From Candidatus Eiseniibacteriota bacterium (GTDB lineage: Bacteria > Orphanbacterota > Orphanbacteria > Orphanbacterales > Orphanbacteraceae), in contig JAJRWB010000057.1 of the NCBI GenBank assembly GCA_024276995.1, forward strand, positions 1 to 51,136: a DNA stretch of 51,136 nucleotides. The letters are read 5' to 3'. Under the pieces are notes generated by a model. It was not told the origin of the DNA. It made no database searches and saw only the letters and a list, made by a program, of their open reading frames with translations. Both the position numbers and the translations under genes were made by a program. Shown here piece after piece: positions 26,737-34,397 of the stretch; the first letter of the stretch is position 1, and each line of letters starts with the position of its first letter.

Positions 26737-27324
26737 TCATCTCACCAGGCGTTCCCGTAGAATGCCGGCCACCCGGTCGAGGCACACCGATCTCCGGTAA
26801 TACACGCCTTGAACCGTTTTCAGCCCCGTCTTCCTCTGAATGGCCCTGATCGAACGCCCTTCGATATAGAAGGCGCGGAGGAGGAAACGGCAGATCCGGT
26901 CGAGCTTGTCGATCGCGTCCTGGATGATCCGCCTGATATCCTTCTCCTCGACGAGGTCGAGGGGGCTTCTCTCCTGGTCGGCGATCCACTCGGCCAACGG
27001 TTCGATCGAGATCGAGGGGTGTCTCTTTCTCGCGCTGAGCAGGTTTCTGCACCGGTTTCGGGCTATGGTGACGGCGAAACGAACCAAGTCCCCTTCGAAC
27101 CCCCCTTTCTTCCGGATGTACTCAAGGGTGGCGATGAGTGTCTCCTGGATCACGTCATCCCGGTCGGGGTGTTCATCCCGTAGGAAGCGAACCGTTGAAA
27201 CACGAACAGGGCGCTCGAGTTTCCGGTAGAGAAAAACCTCGGCGGCCTTGTTGCCGGCGGCGCACAGGCGGATCTGCTCGGCCAGTCTCTCGTCCTCGCC
27301 GCCCGGCTCTTCCGATGCTTGCAT
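26737..27324 (-). CDS. ECF-type RNA polymerase sigma factor
   Basis: This 195-aa protein has the two-domain ECF layout. Region 2 (~25-95) includes DRDDVIQETLIATLEYIRKKGG (in part) and FAVTIARNRCRNLLSARKRH for -10 recognition. Region 4 (~125-185) has the helix-turn-helix GRSIRAIQRKTGLKTVQGVYYR. There is no region 1 or 3. The gene is divergent from the TPR-CHAT gene, with 211 nt between. The cognate anti-sigma is not adjacent; a membrane zinc-finger protein 4.2 kb away on the same strand is a candidate. An AT-rich CATAAT on the minus strand at ~27347-27352 could be its -10. Confidence 0.85.
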   Translation of the reverse strand: MQASEEPGGEDERLAEQIRLCAAGNKAAEVFLYRKLERPVRVSTVRFLRDEHPDRDDVIQETLIATLEYIRKKGGFEGDLVRFAVTIARNRCRNLLSARKRHPSISIEPLAEWIADQERSPLDLVEEKDIRRIIQDAIDKLDRICRFLLRAFYIEGRSIRAIQRKTGLKTVQGVYYRRSVCLDRVAGILRERLVR

Positions 27325-27535
27325 GGTAACCTCGACCCGGAGTACTATTATGATACGGACAAATCAACCGGCGGCGATTCTCACGGCTCCCGCGGCGACC
27401 GGATGATTGTATCGGGGAGCGAATGGCCTGTCCAGAAGCCCGGCGGAAAACCCGACCCGTGTTCGACCCTATTTCCGAGGTTCCGGTCCTGCCGGATTCC
27501 CCGGGCGGTTTCGCGCTTTCGAAGGGGTGGAGCGA

Positions 27536-30500
27536 ATGGGGTGGAACATCCGAACATCTCCCCCGCTACTTCTTGTTTTAATTGTTTTTCTCCTTCTATC
27601 TTCCGGATGCTCTTCCCGGGAAAAGACGGCTACCGGCTCCATCTATGATCTGCGCGGCGTCCGTCTTTCCGATGATCTCCGGCCTGCTCTCGAGGAAGCG
27701 CGCGACGCTCTCACAAAACCGGAGCCAACGAATCGGGCGGTAAAGGATATTGCCCTCTTCAACGACCTTACCGTCCGGATCAAGCGCCCGGAGACCCGGG
27801 AAGAAGCCGGAGATGAGCTCTATCGTCTCTGGTCCGAAGAGCCGGACCAGTTCCTCTGGATTATCGCCGCCGCCAAGAACGAATACCTTCTCGGGCGGGG
27901 GTCCGAATTCGAGGAGATGCTCCGCCGTCCCGTGTTCGCCGATTCGACCGGCCCGGTGGCCGCCTTCGCCGCGGGATGTCGCAATTACGGCTACGGATCA
28001 CGGGGAGAACATTTTCTTCGCGCCGGCGCCCGGATGGCGGAGCTCGATTCGCTCCAGCAGGTTCTGCTCTCTTTGAAGATCGCCGCCGCCGTCGGCGACG
28101 GGGGAGACAGGCTCGGTGCCGTTCAGAGGCTGCTCGCCTTGGTCCCGATGGCCAGGGCAACCGGCGGACACGGACTCGAGATGTTTCCCTGGTACTATGC
28201 CGGGCTGTTCCTGAGACAGGATGATCGCCTCGACGATGCGCTTCATATAGCGGTTTTCGGAGAGGAGATGGCGCTTGCCCTGGAAGATCGTTCCTGGGAA
28301 GTCCGCTTCCGGATCCTGCTCGCCGGAATAGTGCAGGCGCGCCGGGAATACGACATCTCCCTCGCGATGTTCGACGAGTGCGCCCGCGACGCCATGGAAG
28401 CGAATCTTCCATGGCTCTTCGCGGACAGCATGGATCGGGCCGCCGCGCTCTGCAGCGCTCTCGGCGATCCGGCGAAATCCCTTCGCTTCGACCGTCGCAA
28501 CCTGGAACGTGCCGTCGCGGGCGGCGACTCCTTGAACGCTCCTCGAAATATGATGAACGTAGCAAACGATTTTCGGTTGCTGGGAGAACTCGATTCTTGT
28601 CTCACGTACCAGACGCGAGCCCGGGCCTGGGTGGAGGCATATGGGGATGAGCGAAACAAGACGATGCTCCCTCTCCTGGAAGCGGAATACTTCTGCCAGG
28701 TCGGAGAATACGCCGTCGCCGAATCTCTCCTCGCAGAAGCCGCCGGGAAATCCCGGGGGGCGACCCTCGCCGTCGATGAGGCGCGCATCCTTATCGGCTT
28801 GATCCGGCAGGGTTTGGAAATGGGGCAGCCCGATATCGCCTACGGAGCGATCGGCCGGCTGAATGATCTTCGGAAAACGCTTCACGACAACCAGCCGGAC
28901 CAGAATTTCGTTGCCGATTTCGAAATCGCCGTTGCGAAGTTCCTCGCGGGCCGGGGCGAGTTCCGTCGCGCCCGGAAAGCGCTCGACCGGGCAAAAACAG
29001 CGGTCGATGCCGGTGGCGGTGTGGAGAAAGAGTGGCAGTACTTCCTGGCGGAAGGGGAGTTGGCCCGGCTCCGGGGAGACCTCGTTTCAGCGGTCGATGC
29101 GTTCCGTGCTTCTCTCGTGATCGCAAAAAGTTCGCCCAACCCCGATTGGGTCGTGACGAGTCGCTTTTCTCTCGCCCACGCCCTCCTCGAGGAGGAACGT
29201 TACAAAGAGGCGCGCGCACTCTTCGAAGCGGTGCCGTTGAACGAATCGTTCGGGGGTCGGTTCCGGACTCGGCTGAGTTGTGCAATTTTTCTCGGGATCA
29301 CTCATCGGCGTGAAGGATCTTTCGAAGAAGCTCTCCGCCAATTCCGCCGCGCGGACCGGATGCTGACGTCGAACTCACCTCCCGACCTGGTGGCGCGCCT
29401 GCGAATCGAGGAAGGCCGCACTTTCGCCGGTCTCAACCGACCGGACGAGGCGCACCACTCGCTCCTAGAAGCCCTTGAAATCTTGAAACAGAAGGGAAAC
29501 CGCGCGGTAGTTGACGAGCTGCGGGCCTTTCAGGAAGAGGCCCTTCGAGACGCGACGGAGGCTCTCGTCGGTCTATACTACGATCATCCTTCTCTTGTGG
29601 GTGGGGAGATGCCTCGCCGTACGTTCCTGCTCGTGGAGGAGAATCGCTGGGATGGCGGCGGAGCGGCCGAGGCCGGTGAATATCTCGACCGCTATCTCGT
29701 GCCCGGCGCCGGCCCGATCGCGGCATACTTCATCGGCCGCGAGCGATCCTTCACCTGGGTCTGCTCATCGGGGAAGGTGGATATTTTCCCTCTTCCCGGC
29801 CGTTCCGTTCTTCGTCGGGAATTGTTGCCGGTTCTCTCCGATATGGAGGTGCCGACTCGACTGCCGGACGCAGGGGCCGTGGAACATCTCACAAGACTCC
29901 TGCTCGGATCTTTGATTCCCCGCTGGAACGATGGCGCCACCCTTCACATCATTCCCGACGACATCCTCTTCTTCGTCCCATGGGCCGCTCTCTTTCTGAA
30001 CGAAGGCGGTGAACCGTTGCTGGAACGGGGGCCGATCGTCGAAGGCCCGAGTATCGTGTTCCTGGATGATCGACTCTCCCCTTCCGGATCGGCACGGAAC
30101 GGATCTCTTCTGTCGATCGGGGCCAACGGTAACGCCGACGATACGATTGGTAATAAGCTGCGCTTCGCCGAAGAGGAAGCCCGCCGGGTTGCGGCGCTCT
30201 GGCCTTCCGGGCCGTCGCTTCTCCGGACCGAGAGTGATGCTTTATGGACCGGGCCGGATGCAGCCATGCTCGACACGTTTCGTGTAATTCACATCGCCTC
30301 CCACGCGGTGGTGCGCCGGGGGCTCCCCTCCAGCGCTTCGCTGCAGATCGCCGGTGACGGGGGGGGCGCACCCATCACGATCTCCTCTCTTCGCCCTCTC
30401 AGGCTGACTGCGGACTTGATCTATCTTTCCTGCTGCGAGACGGCGATGAGGCATTCCGGGGGGGATGCGCTTCTTGATTTCGCCCGCGCATTTCTCGCGG

Positions 30501-30709
30501 CGGGCGCCCGGTCGGTGATCGCCTCGACGATCCGGGTGGACGACGAGGCATCTCTCTTCCTGGCGGTCCATTTCTACCGCTATTGGCTCGAAGGGAAAGG
30601 AAAGGCGGCCGCTCTCAGGGCCGCCCAACTCGATCTTCGCGCCTCCGGACCGAAGTGGCGGCACCCCTACTACTGGGCCTTTTACCGGACCTTCGGTTCC
30701 TCGCTGTAG
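27536..30709 (+). CDS. TPR-CHAT lipoprotein (caspase-like protease domain)
   Basis: This 1057-aa protein starts with a lipoprotein signal (LLLVLIVFLLLSSGC). A long alpha-helical TPR-type region (~90-660) follows, for example ARDAMEANLPWLFADSMDRA. The C-terminal CHAT domain (~740-1057) is a clan CD cysteine peptidase. The catalytic dyad looks intact: His923 in IHIASHAV and Cys967 in LSCCET, followed by FLAAGARSVIASTIRVDDEA and WAFYRTFG. CHAT proteins cleave target proteins when their sensor regions are triggered. Being lipid-anchored, this one would act in the periplasm or at the surface rather than in the cytoplasm. The ATG at 27536 is preceded by AAGGGGTGGAG. Confidence 0.88.
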   Translation: MGWNIRTSPPLLLVLIVFLLLSSGCSSREKTATGSIYDLRGVRLSDDLRPALEEARDALTKPEPTNRAVKDIALFNDLTVRIKRPETREEAGDELYRLWSEEPDQFLWIIAAAKNEYLLGRGSEFEEMLRRPVFADSTGPVAAFAAGCRNYGYGSRGEHFLRAGARMAELDSLQQVLLSLKIAAAVGDGGDRLGAVQRLLALVPMARATGGHGLEMFPWYYAGLFLRQDDRLDDALHIAVFGEEMALALEDRSWEVRFRILLAGIVQARREYDISLAMFDECARDAMEANLPWLFADSMDRAAALCSALGDPAKSLRFDRRNLERAVAGGDSLNAPRNMMNVANDFRLLGELDSCLTYQTRARAWVEAYGDERNKTMLPLLEAEYFCQVGEYAVAESLLAEAAGKSRGATLAVDEARILIGLIRQGLEMGQPDIAYGAIGRLNDLRKTLHDNQPDQNFVADFEIAVAKFLAGRGEFRRARKALDRAKTAVDAGGGVEKEWQYFLAEGELARLRGDLVSAVDAFRASLVIAKSSPNPDWVVTSRFSLAHALLEEERYKEARALFEAVPLNESFGGRFRTRLSCAIFLGITHRREGSFEEALRQFRRADRMLTSNSPPDLVARLRIEEGRTFAGLNRPDEAHHSLLEALEILKQKGNRAVVDELRAFQEEALRDATEALVGLYYDHPSLVGGEMPRRTFLLVEENRWDGGGAAEAGEYLDRYLVPGAGPIAAYFIGRERSFTWVCSSGKVDIFPLPGRSVLRRELLPVLSDMEVPTRLPDAGAVEHLTRLLLGSLIPRWNDGATLHIIPDDILFFVPWAALFLNEGGEPLLERGPIVEGPSIVFLDDRLSPSGSARNGSLLSIGANGNADDTIGNKLRFAEEEARRVAALWPSGPSLLRTESDALWTGPDAAMLDTFRVIHIASHAVVRRGLPSSASLQIAGDGGGAPITISSLRPLRLTADLIYLSCCETAMRHSGGDALLDFARAFLAAGARSVIASTIRVDDEASLFLAVHFYRYWLEGKGKAAALRAAQLDLRASGPKWRHPYYWAFYRTFGSSL

Positions 30710-31458
30710 GTATTGTGCCGCCCCCCCCTGCCTCCACTGGCACCTGCGCCGTTGCCGGGAGGGGGGTCCGGGGGAAGCGGCCCGCCGCCACCCCCGCCAT
30801 TTTCCAGGCCCCAGCGAGAAAAATGCGTGGTTTCGAACTCGATATCTTTTCTAAGGTCCTGCCCGCCGGGGTAGATCGTATCCAGATCGGAATAGCCGAA
30901 AACCTCCGGGTCCTGGGAGATCATGAAGAAGCAGAACTTCGAGTATGAACTACCCCCCTCCAGCCAGGGAGGATAACAAAAGGCGACCGAAACAGGTTGG
31001 TCGAACCGGAGACCGTCCGGCTCGAGTTTGAATACCGCCGGGTAACCTTCCCCGGGCGGCCATCCCGGGTCCATTTGGGGGACATGAATCTGGATTTCGA
31101 TAGTATTCCCCCCCTGCTTGCCGACCGGCCGCTCGATATTACCCAGCACCTGAACGCCGGGGGGGACCTCGACGGAGAATTGGTATCCGGGGGGCCACGT
31201 CGCCGGTTCGCCCGAAACGATTCCGCCCGTCCCAAGATCGATCACCCCGGAAATCACATCCCAATCCGGATGATCGCTCGCATACCAGAGATTGCGCAGG
31301 TAATCCTGGCTCAAGACACGGGCTGGGTCGGCCGCCTGTCTCCTTGCCTGGTCCTGGAACTCTTCAGAGCCGGGTTGGGCGACGTTGCTGTTGCATGAGA
31401 GAATCGATAGAAGAAGGATGGTCGGGGTGATTTGAAGAACGGCACGGTTTCGTGTCAT
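30682..31458 (-). CDS. Lipoprotein of unknown function (ZU5-like beta domain)
   Basis: This 258-aa protein has a signal ending in ILSC (Cys22). The middle (~75-215) contains GGIVSGEPATWPPGYQFSVE, VAFCYPPW and THFSRWG. This order is reminiscent of ZU5-type beta-sandwiches, which are associated with autoproteolysis and protein-protein contacts. The tail is a Gly/Pro linker. I do not recognise a defined family. Its 3' end overlaps the 3' end of the TPR-CHAT gene by 28 nt. It lies 106 nt downstream of the zinc-finger membrane protein and may share its transcript. It could be a partner or substrate of the CHAT lipoprotein; this is inference. Confidence 0.6.
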   Translation of the reverse strand: MTRNRAVLQITPTILLLSILSCNSNVAQPGSEEFQDQARRQAADPARVLSQDYLRNLWYASDHPDWDVISGVIDLGTGGIVSGEPATWPPGYQFSVEVPPGVQVLGNIERPVGKQGGNTIEIQIHVPQMDPGWPPGEGYPAVFKLEPDGLRFDQPVSVAFCYPPWLEGGSSYSKFCFFMISQDPEVFGYSDLDTIYPGGQDLRKDIEFETTHFSRWGLENGGGGGGPLPPDPPPGNGAGASGGRGGRHNTYSEEPKVR

Positions 31459-31564
31459 GACATTTTCCCCCAGTTTCTGAGCCGAAAAACACGGGGAAGC
31501 GCGTGATCAGGGACTGAATCAACGGAGACCGCCACGGGACCATCATCTGCCTGAAGCGATCGTA

Positions 31565-32356
31565 TCAGACTTTTCCGCTTCCCGTCAAGCCTCCGGAGAA
31601 GGGAACGGTCTTCACGATTGACAGGAGAACGAGTAGAAGACCGACCGCTCCGAGGAGCCGGACAGGCGCCGGAGACACGGAGACACGGTAGAGAAAAACC
31701 GCTCTTCTCGTCCCGGTACGAAAGGAGACGCTGGCGCCGCCGGGGCGCGCCAGATCGGAGGGGATCGTCTCCAGAACGGCCCGGAAACTTTTCCCGGCCG
31801 GAAGGGGGTTTTCCGCGGGAGTGCGCAGTTCGGTGTGTCCCGTTTCACCGCTCCACTCGTATGGCCCCCCGATTTCGTGCACGGTGACCCTGTATCGTGT
31901 CGCCTGTTCCACCGGATACCAGGAAAGACGCACGCTTCCCCCTCTCAGGACTTCCTGCTCGACAGGTCGCTCGAAGGCCGGGCGGAAGAGGGGCGAACGG
32001 CTTCTTCCCTCGAGGCCGGGGGGTGAAGGGGAAAGCAGGTAGAGAAGAAGAAAAGCCGCCGCCGTGGCGAGAAAACCGGTTGCTCCCAGTAGCCTTCCTG
32101 GAGTGGCCCGCACGAATCCCGCTCGTTCGCGGCCGGCCGGGTCCCCCTCGATTCGCAATCGGCCCGCCCGGAGCCCGGCCGCCACGTTTCGTTCGGTGGC
32201 ACGCCGGAGACGACAGGCGTCACAAACAGCGAGATGCAGCTTGAGCCGCTCCCGAAGAACCGGGTCGACTCCCGGCATGTCGTATTGCCAGAATTCGCTT
32301 CCGACTTCCGGTTCGACACACTCGTAGCCGCCCGCCGTTTCGTCTCGATCATTCAT
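31565..32356 (-). CDS. Transmembrane zinc-finger (anti-sigma-like) protein with an extracytoplasmic FN3-like domain
   Basis: This 263-aa protein begins with a cytoplasmic zf-HC2-type motif HLAVCDAC (His41, Cys45, Cys48), typical of ZAS-domain anti-sigma factors. A membrane helix follows (~85-106, GATGFLATAAAFLLLYLL). An extracytoplasmic beta domain (~130-220, VRLSWYPVEQATRYRVTV) resembles fibronectin type III. A second helix (~235-252, LLGAVGLLLVLLSIV) lies near the C-terminus. This fits a sensor that releases an ECF sigma on an envelope signal. The ECF gene at 26737-27324 is the only sigma in the window. The ATG at 32356 is preferred over an in-frame TTG at 32377. Confidence 0.7.
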   Translation of the reverse strand: MNDRDETAGGYECVEPEVGSEFWQYDMPGVDPVLRERLKLHLAVCDACRLRRATERNVAAGLRAGRLRIEGDPAGRERAGFVRATPGRLLGATGFLATAAAFLLLYLLSPSPPGLEGRSRSPLFRPAFERPVEQEVLRGGSVRLSWYPVEQATRYRVTVHEIGGPYEWSGETGHTELRTPAENPLPAGKSFRAVLETIPSDLARPGGASVSFRTGTRRAVFLYRVSVSPAPVRLLGAVGLLLVLLSIVKTVPFSGGLTGSGKV

Positions 32357-32430
32357 CTTGCCGTTTTTTCTCGTCAATCGCCGCCGAAGCCCGGGCGCAG
32401 GATCCGCCCGGGTGCCTCGGCGGACTATCT

Positions 32431-32453
32431 AGCCCCGGAACAGATCCGGGGCT
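32431..32453. terminator. 9-bp perfect hairpin, possible terminator of the RND operon
   Basis: AGCCCCGGA (32431-32439), a 5-nt loop ACAGA and TCCGGGGCT (32445-32453). It lies between the end of the minus-strand RND operon and the zinc-finger gene. No T-run follows on either strand. Confidence 0.4.
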
Positions 32454-32556
32454 TCATCTTCAAGTGACCCCCGAAGCCGACCCTCCTTTTTCAGCCGGTG
32501 ACCGCCCCTCCGATTCTACCCGCCGCGGGCAACCGGGTCACGAGAAAGCCGGTTCT

Positions 32557-32588
32557 CCCGTTGCCCGTTGCCCGTTGCCCGTTGCCCG
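32557..32588. repeat. Heptanucleotide tandem repeat (TTGCCCG, about 4.6 copies)
   Basis: CCCG is followed by four perfect TTGCCCG units. An inverted partner, GCGGGCAAC at 32525-32533, is complementary to GTTGCCCGC at 32581-32589. The repeat lies in a gene-free stretch of about 300 bp (32357-32654), where I see only this repeat and the hairpin at 32431-32453. Confidence 0.85.
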
Positions 32589-32710
32589 CAAGGGGAATCA
32601 ATCGTGTGAAATCCGGTTGTCTTTGTGGAGAAAGTTGTTGCCCGGGTCGGGAGGCTATTGTCCGTCCGGACGCGGTTTTTTTCCCTCGGTGAGATCCTTC
32701 TTCCCATCGG

Positions 32711-32727
32711 TCCGGCAACCTGCCGGA
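32711..32727 (-). promoter_or_regulatory. SECIS-like hairpin just downstream of an in-frame UGA
   Basis: On the minus strand TCCGGCA-GGT-TGCCGGA forms a perfect 7-bp stem with a GGU loop. It starts 11 nt after the TGA at 32739-32741, so the loop is 18 nt after the UGA. Bacterial SECIS elements have a short stem with a GU-containing loop at about this distance. It lacks the bulged U seen in the E. coli element, and it has no T-run that would make it a terminator. Confidence 0.4.
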
Positions 32728-32738
32728 TCAGGATCGGC

Positions 32739-32825
32739 TCACGTGGGGACGCCGAGCTTCGGAAGAATGAAGAAATTAAGCACTCCGTAGAGAACGAGAA
32801 TACCGATGAGAACATAGCCGCTCAT
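32739..32825 (-). CDS. 28-aa membrane microprotein, possibly the N-terminal part of a 56-aa selenoprotein
   Basis: The ATG at 32825 opens a single-helix peptide (GYVLIGILVLYGVLNFFILP, then KLGVPT) that stops at TGA. It lies 28 nt downstream of the DUF2892 gene on the same strand, with an AAGAAGG ribosome site. If the TGA were read as selenocysteine, the frame would continue for 27 more codons (ADPDPAGC, then a charged tail) to a TAG at 32655-32657. The hairpin at 32711-32727 lies where a SECIS should. Against this, third-position GC in the extension is only about half, lower than in neighbouring genes. The short reading needs nothing special; the long one is a hypothesis. Confidence 0.5.
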   Translation of the reverse strand: MSGYVLIGILVLYGVLNFFILPKLGVPT

Positions 32826-32853
32826 GTCGCTTCGCCTTCTTTCTTTTCGTCTC

Positions 32854-33078
32854 TCAGGAGCGCCGGCCGTCCGATTTCATCGGTGTCTTCGTTTCCGGCC
32901 TTCCGCCGAGACGGAGCATCATATCCATGGGGCAGAACCCGGTGAATGCCGACTGGAGCATGTTCGCTCCGATGAAGACGGTGAATAGAAGCCACCACCG
33001 GCTCACGAATACGGTGAGCGCCACGCTCGCGAGGATCATCAACCCCACGATGATCCTGAACAGTTCCTTCTGTGCCAT
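32854..33078 (-). CDS. DUF2892 (YgaP-type) inner-membrane protein
   Basis: This 74-aa protein has two membrane helices and the DUF2892 pattern: FRIIVGLMILASVALTVFV, a central RWW, then GANMLQSAFTGFCPMDMMLRLGG, of which GFCPMDMML is diagnostic. The same module is the membrane part of E. coli YgaP, where it is joined to a rhodanese; here it stands alone. The conserved Cys may take part in sulfur or redox chemistry. GAAGGAGAT precedes the ATG. It is the fourth gene of the RND-LolA-barrel operon. Confidence 0.85.
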   Translation of the reverse strand: MAQKELFRIIVGLMILASVALTVFVSRWWLLFTVFIGANMLQSAFTGFCPMDMMLRLGGRPETKTPMKSDGRRS

Positions 33079-33126
33079 GAGTGATCTCCTTCCCCTCTTT
33101 GTTACACTTCCCGCGGCCGTGCCCGG

Positions 33127-34383
33127 TCAGAAAGTGTAGCGGACACGGGTGAAAACGTTGTCATTGCCGTCCAACTGACCGAAGAGTGTCTGGTTGCTGT
33201 TCCCCTCGAACACGTTCGCCCCGGCGGCGACCTCCACGTCATCGGTCACCTTGTAGCTCGCCAACGCCCTGGCGTGCATGTCCTCGTCGGTGGGGGAATA
33301 GAACGTGAAAAGGGAAAGTCGTACGGTCTGGTAGTTCATCATCTTCTCGAGGCGCATCGTAACGATCTGGCGCAGCTCATCCGCCGCCCACGCTCCCGCC
33401 GGAAGTCCGGCGGCATAGCTGTCGTGGTCGACCATCCATTCGCCGTACCATTGGAGGCTCACGTTGAAGTCGGTGGCCACCTGCCGCTCGAACCCGGCGA
33501 GGAACCGCCCCGACGAGTTCGCCACCATCGGGTCGTCGCCGTCCGGATCGTCCCTCGAATCGTAGTAGCCCCCCTCGAGCCAGGCGACGCCGCCCGCCAG
33601 TCCGCCGCGGAGACTCGCGCCCGCCACGGAAAGCTTCGGGTAAAAGGGGATTCCATCCGTCCCCATGCCCGCCGGTGTCTTGAAGAAACCGCGATAGCCG
33701 TAGAGCGATGCGGTGAAGTTTCCCACGTAACGGGAGAGGCGGATCGCCGTCTCGCCGTTTTCGAGCACGTTCGCCGGCATCCCCGGAGGCCCCGCCGTCC
33801 CGGGGGGCGTGTAAAATGAAAGCCTCTCCCCGGTGGGGATCCGGTCCGGCGTAAACTCCGGCATAAGCACCAGGTCGACGTCGAAGGGAAGGCCGAAAAA
33901 CCCGAGCCGCACCGCATCGGCCGGCGCCTTGAGATACTGATCCTCCCGGCCGACGAAGAACGATACCCAGTCCTTGGGAAAGAGATCGTTGATGAAAATC
34001 AGATCGCCCGTTCCCCAGGTGAGCGCCTGGCGCCCCATTTTCACGTCGACGTGGTCGCCGAAGGTGGAGAACTTCAGGTATCCATCCCGCACTTCCAACC
34101 CCGTTCCTCCTCCGGAGATCTGGTCGTCGAGAATGTCGAGACGGAGAAACACCTCGCCTTGCTCTCCGTACGCGCCGAGCCGCAGCTGGGTGCGCGTCTC
34201 TTCAAGGGTGTAGTCCTGCATGCCGTCGAAAGCGGCATCCTCCGCGGTGCGCACGCCGACAGCACCCTCCACGAAGCCGTGCCATTCCACCTCGCCGGCG
34301 AAGGCGCCGGTCACCGCGAAGGCGAAGAAAAGGGCCGCCCCGAAAATGCCGGGGCCCAACGAATATCGTCTTTTCGGATTCAT
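33127..34383 (-). CDS. Outer-membrane beta-barrel protein (DUF1302-like)
   Basis: This 418-aa protein has a signal peptide (IFGAALFFAFAVTGAFA) and a mature part made of alternating amphipathic strands. It ends in RVRYTF, the C-terminal aromatic signature recognised by the BAM machinery. VKMGRQALTWGTGDLIFINDLFP is typical of DUF1302-type and related TonB-independent barrels. It starts at the ATG at 34383, 14 nt after the LolA-like gene, with a GGGAAGAG ribosome site. With the RND protein and the periplasmic LolA-like protein it would complete a path across the envelope. Confidence 0.82.
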   Translation of the reverse strand: MNPKRRYSLGPGIFGAALFFAFAVTGAFAGEVEWHGFVEGAVGVRTAEDAAFDGMQDYTLEETRTQLRLGAYGEQGEVFLRLDILDDQISGGGTGLEVRDGYLKFSTFGDHVDVKMGRQALTWGTGDLIFINDLFPKDWVSFFVGREDQYLKAPADAVRLGFFGLPFDVDLVLMPEFTPDRIPTGERLSFYTPPGTAGPPGMPANVLENGETAIRLSRYVGNFTASLYGYRGFFKTPAGMGTDGIPFYPKLSVAGASLRGGLAGGVAWLEGGYYDSRDDPDGDDPMVANSSGRFLAGFERQVATDFNVSLQWYGEWMVDHDSYAAGLPAGAWAADELRQIVTMRLEKMMNYQTVRLSLFTFYSPTDEDMHARALASYKVTDDVEVAAGANVFEGNSNQTLFGQLDGNDNVFTRVRYTF

Positions 34384-34397
34384 CGCTCTTCCCCCCC

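Noticed and set aside
32557-32588. CRISPR array
   Set aside because: The repeats are 7 bp and contiguous with no spacers, and there are no cas genes in the window. The TPR-CHAT protein is not next to any Cas gene either.
32711-32727. Reading the 7-bp hairpin after the micro-ORF as a rho-independent terminator
   Set aside because: No T-run follows on the minus strand (CCGATGGGAAGAAGG), so a simple intrinsic terminator is unlikely. Rho-dependent ending is not excluded.
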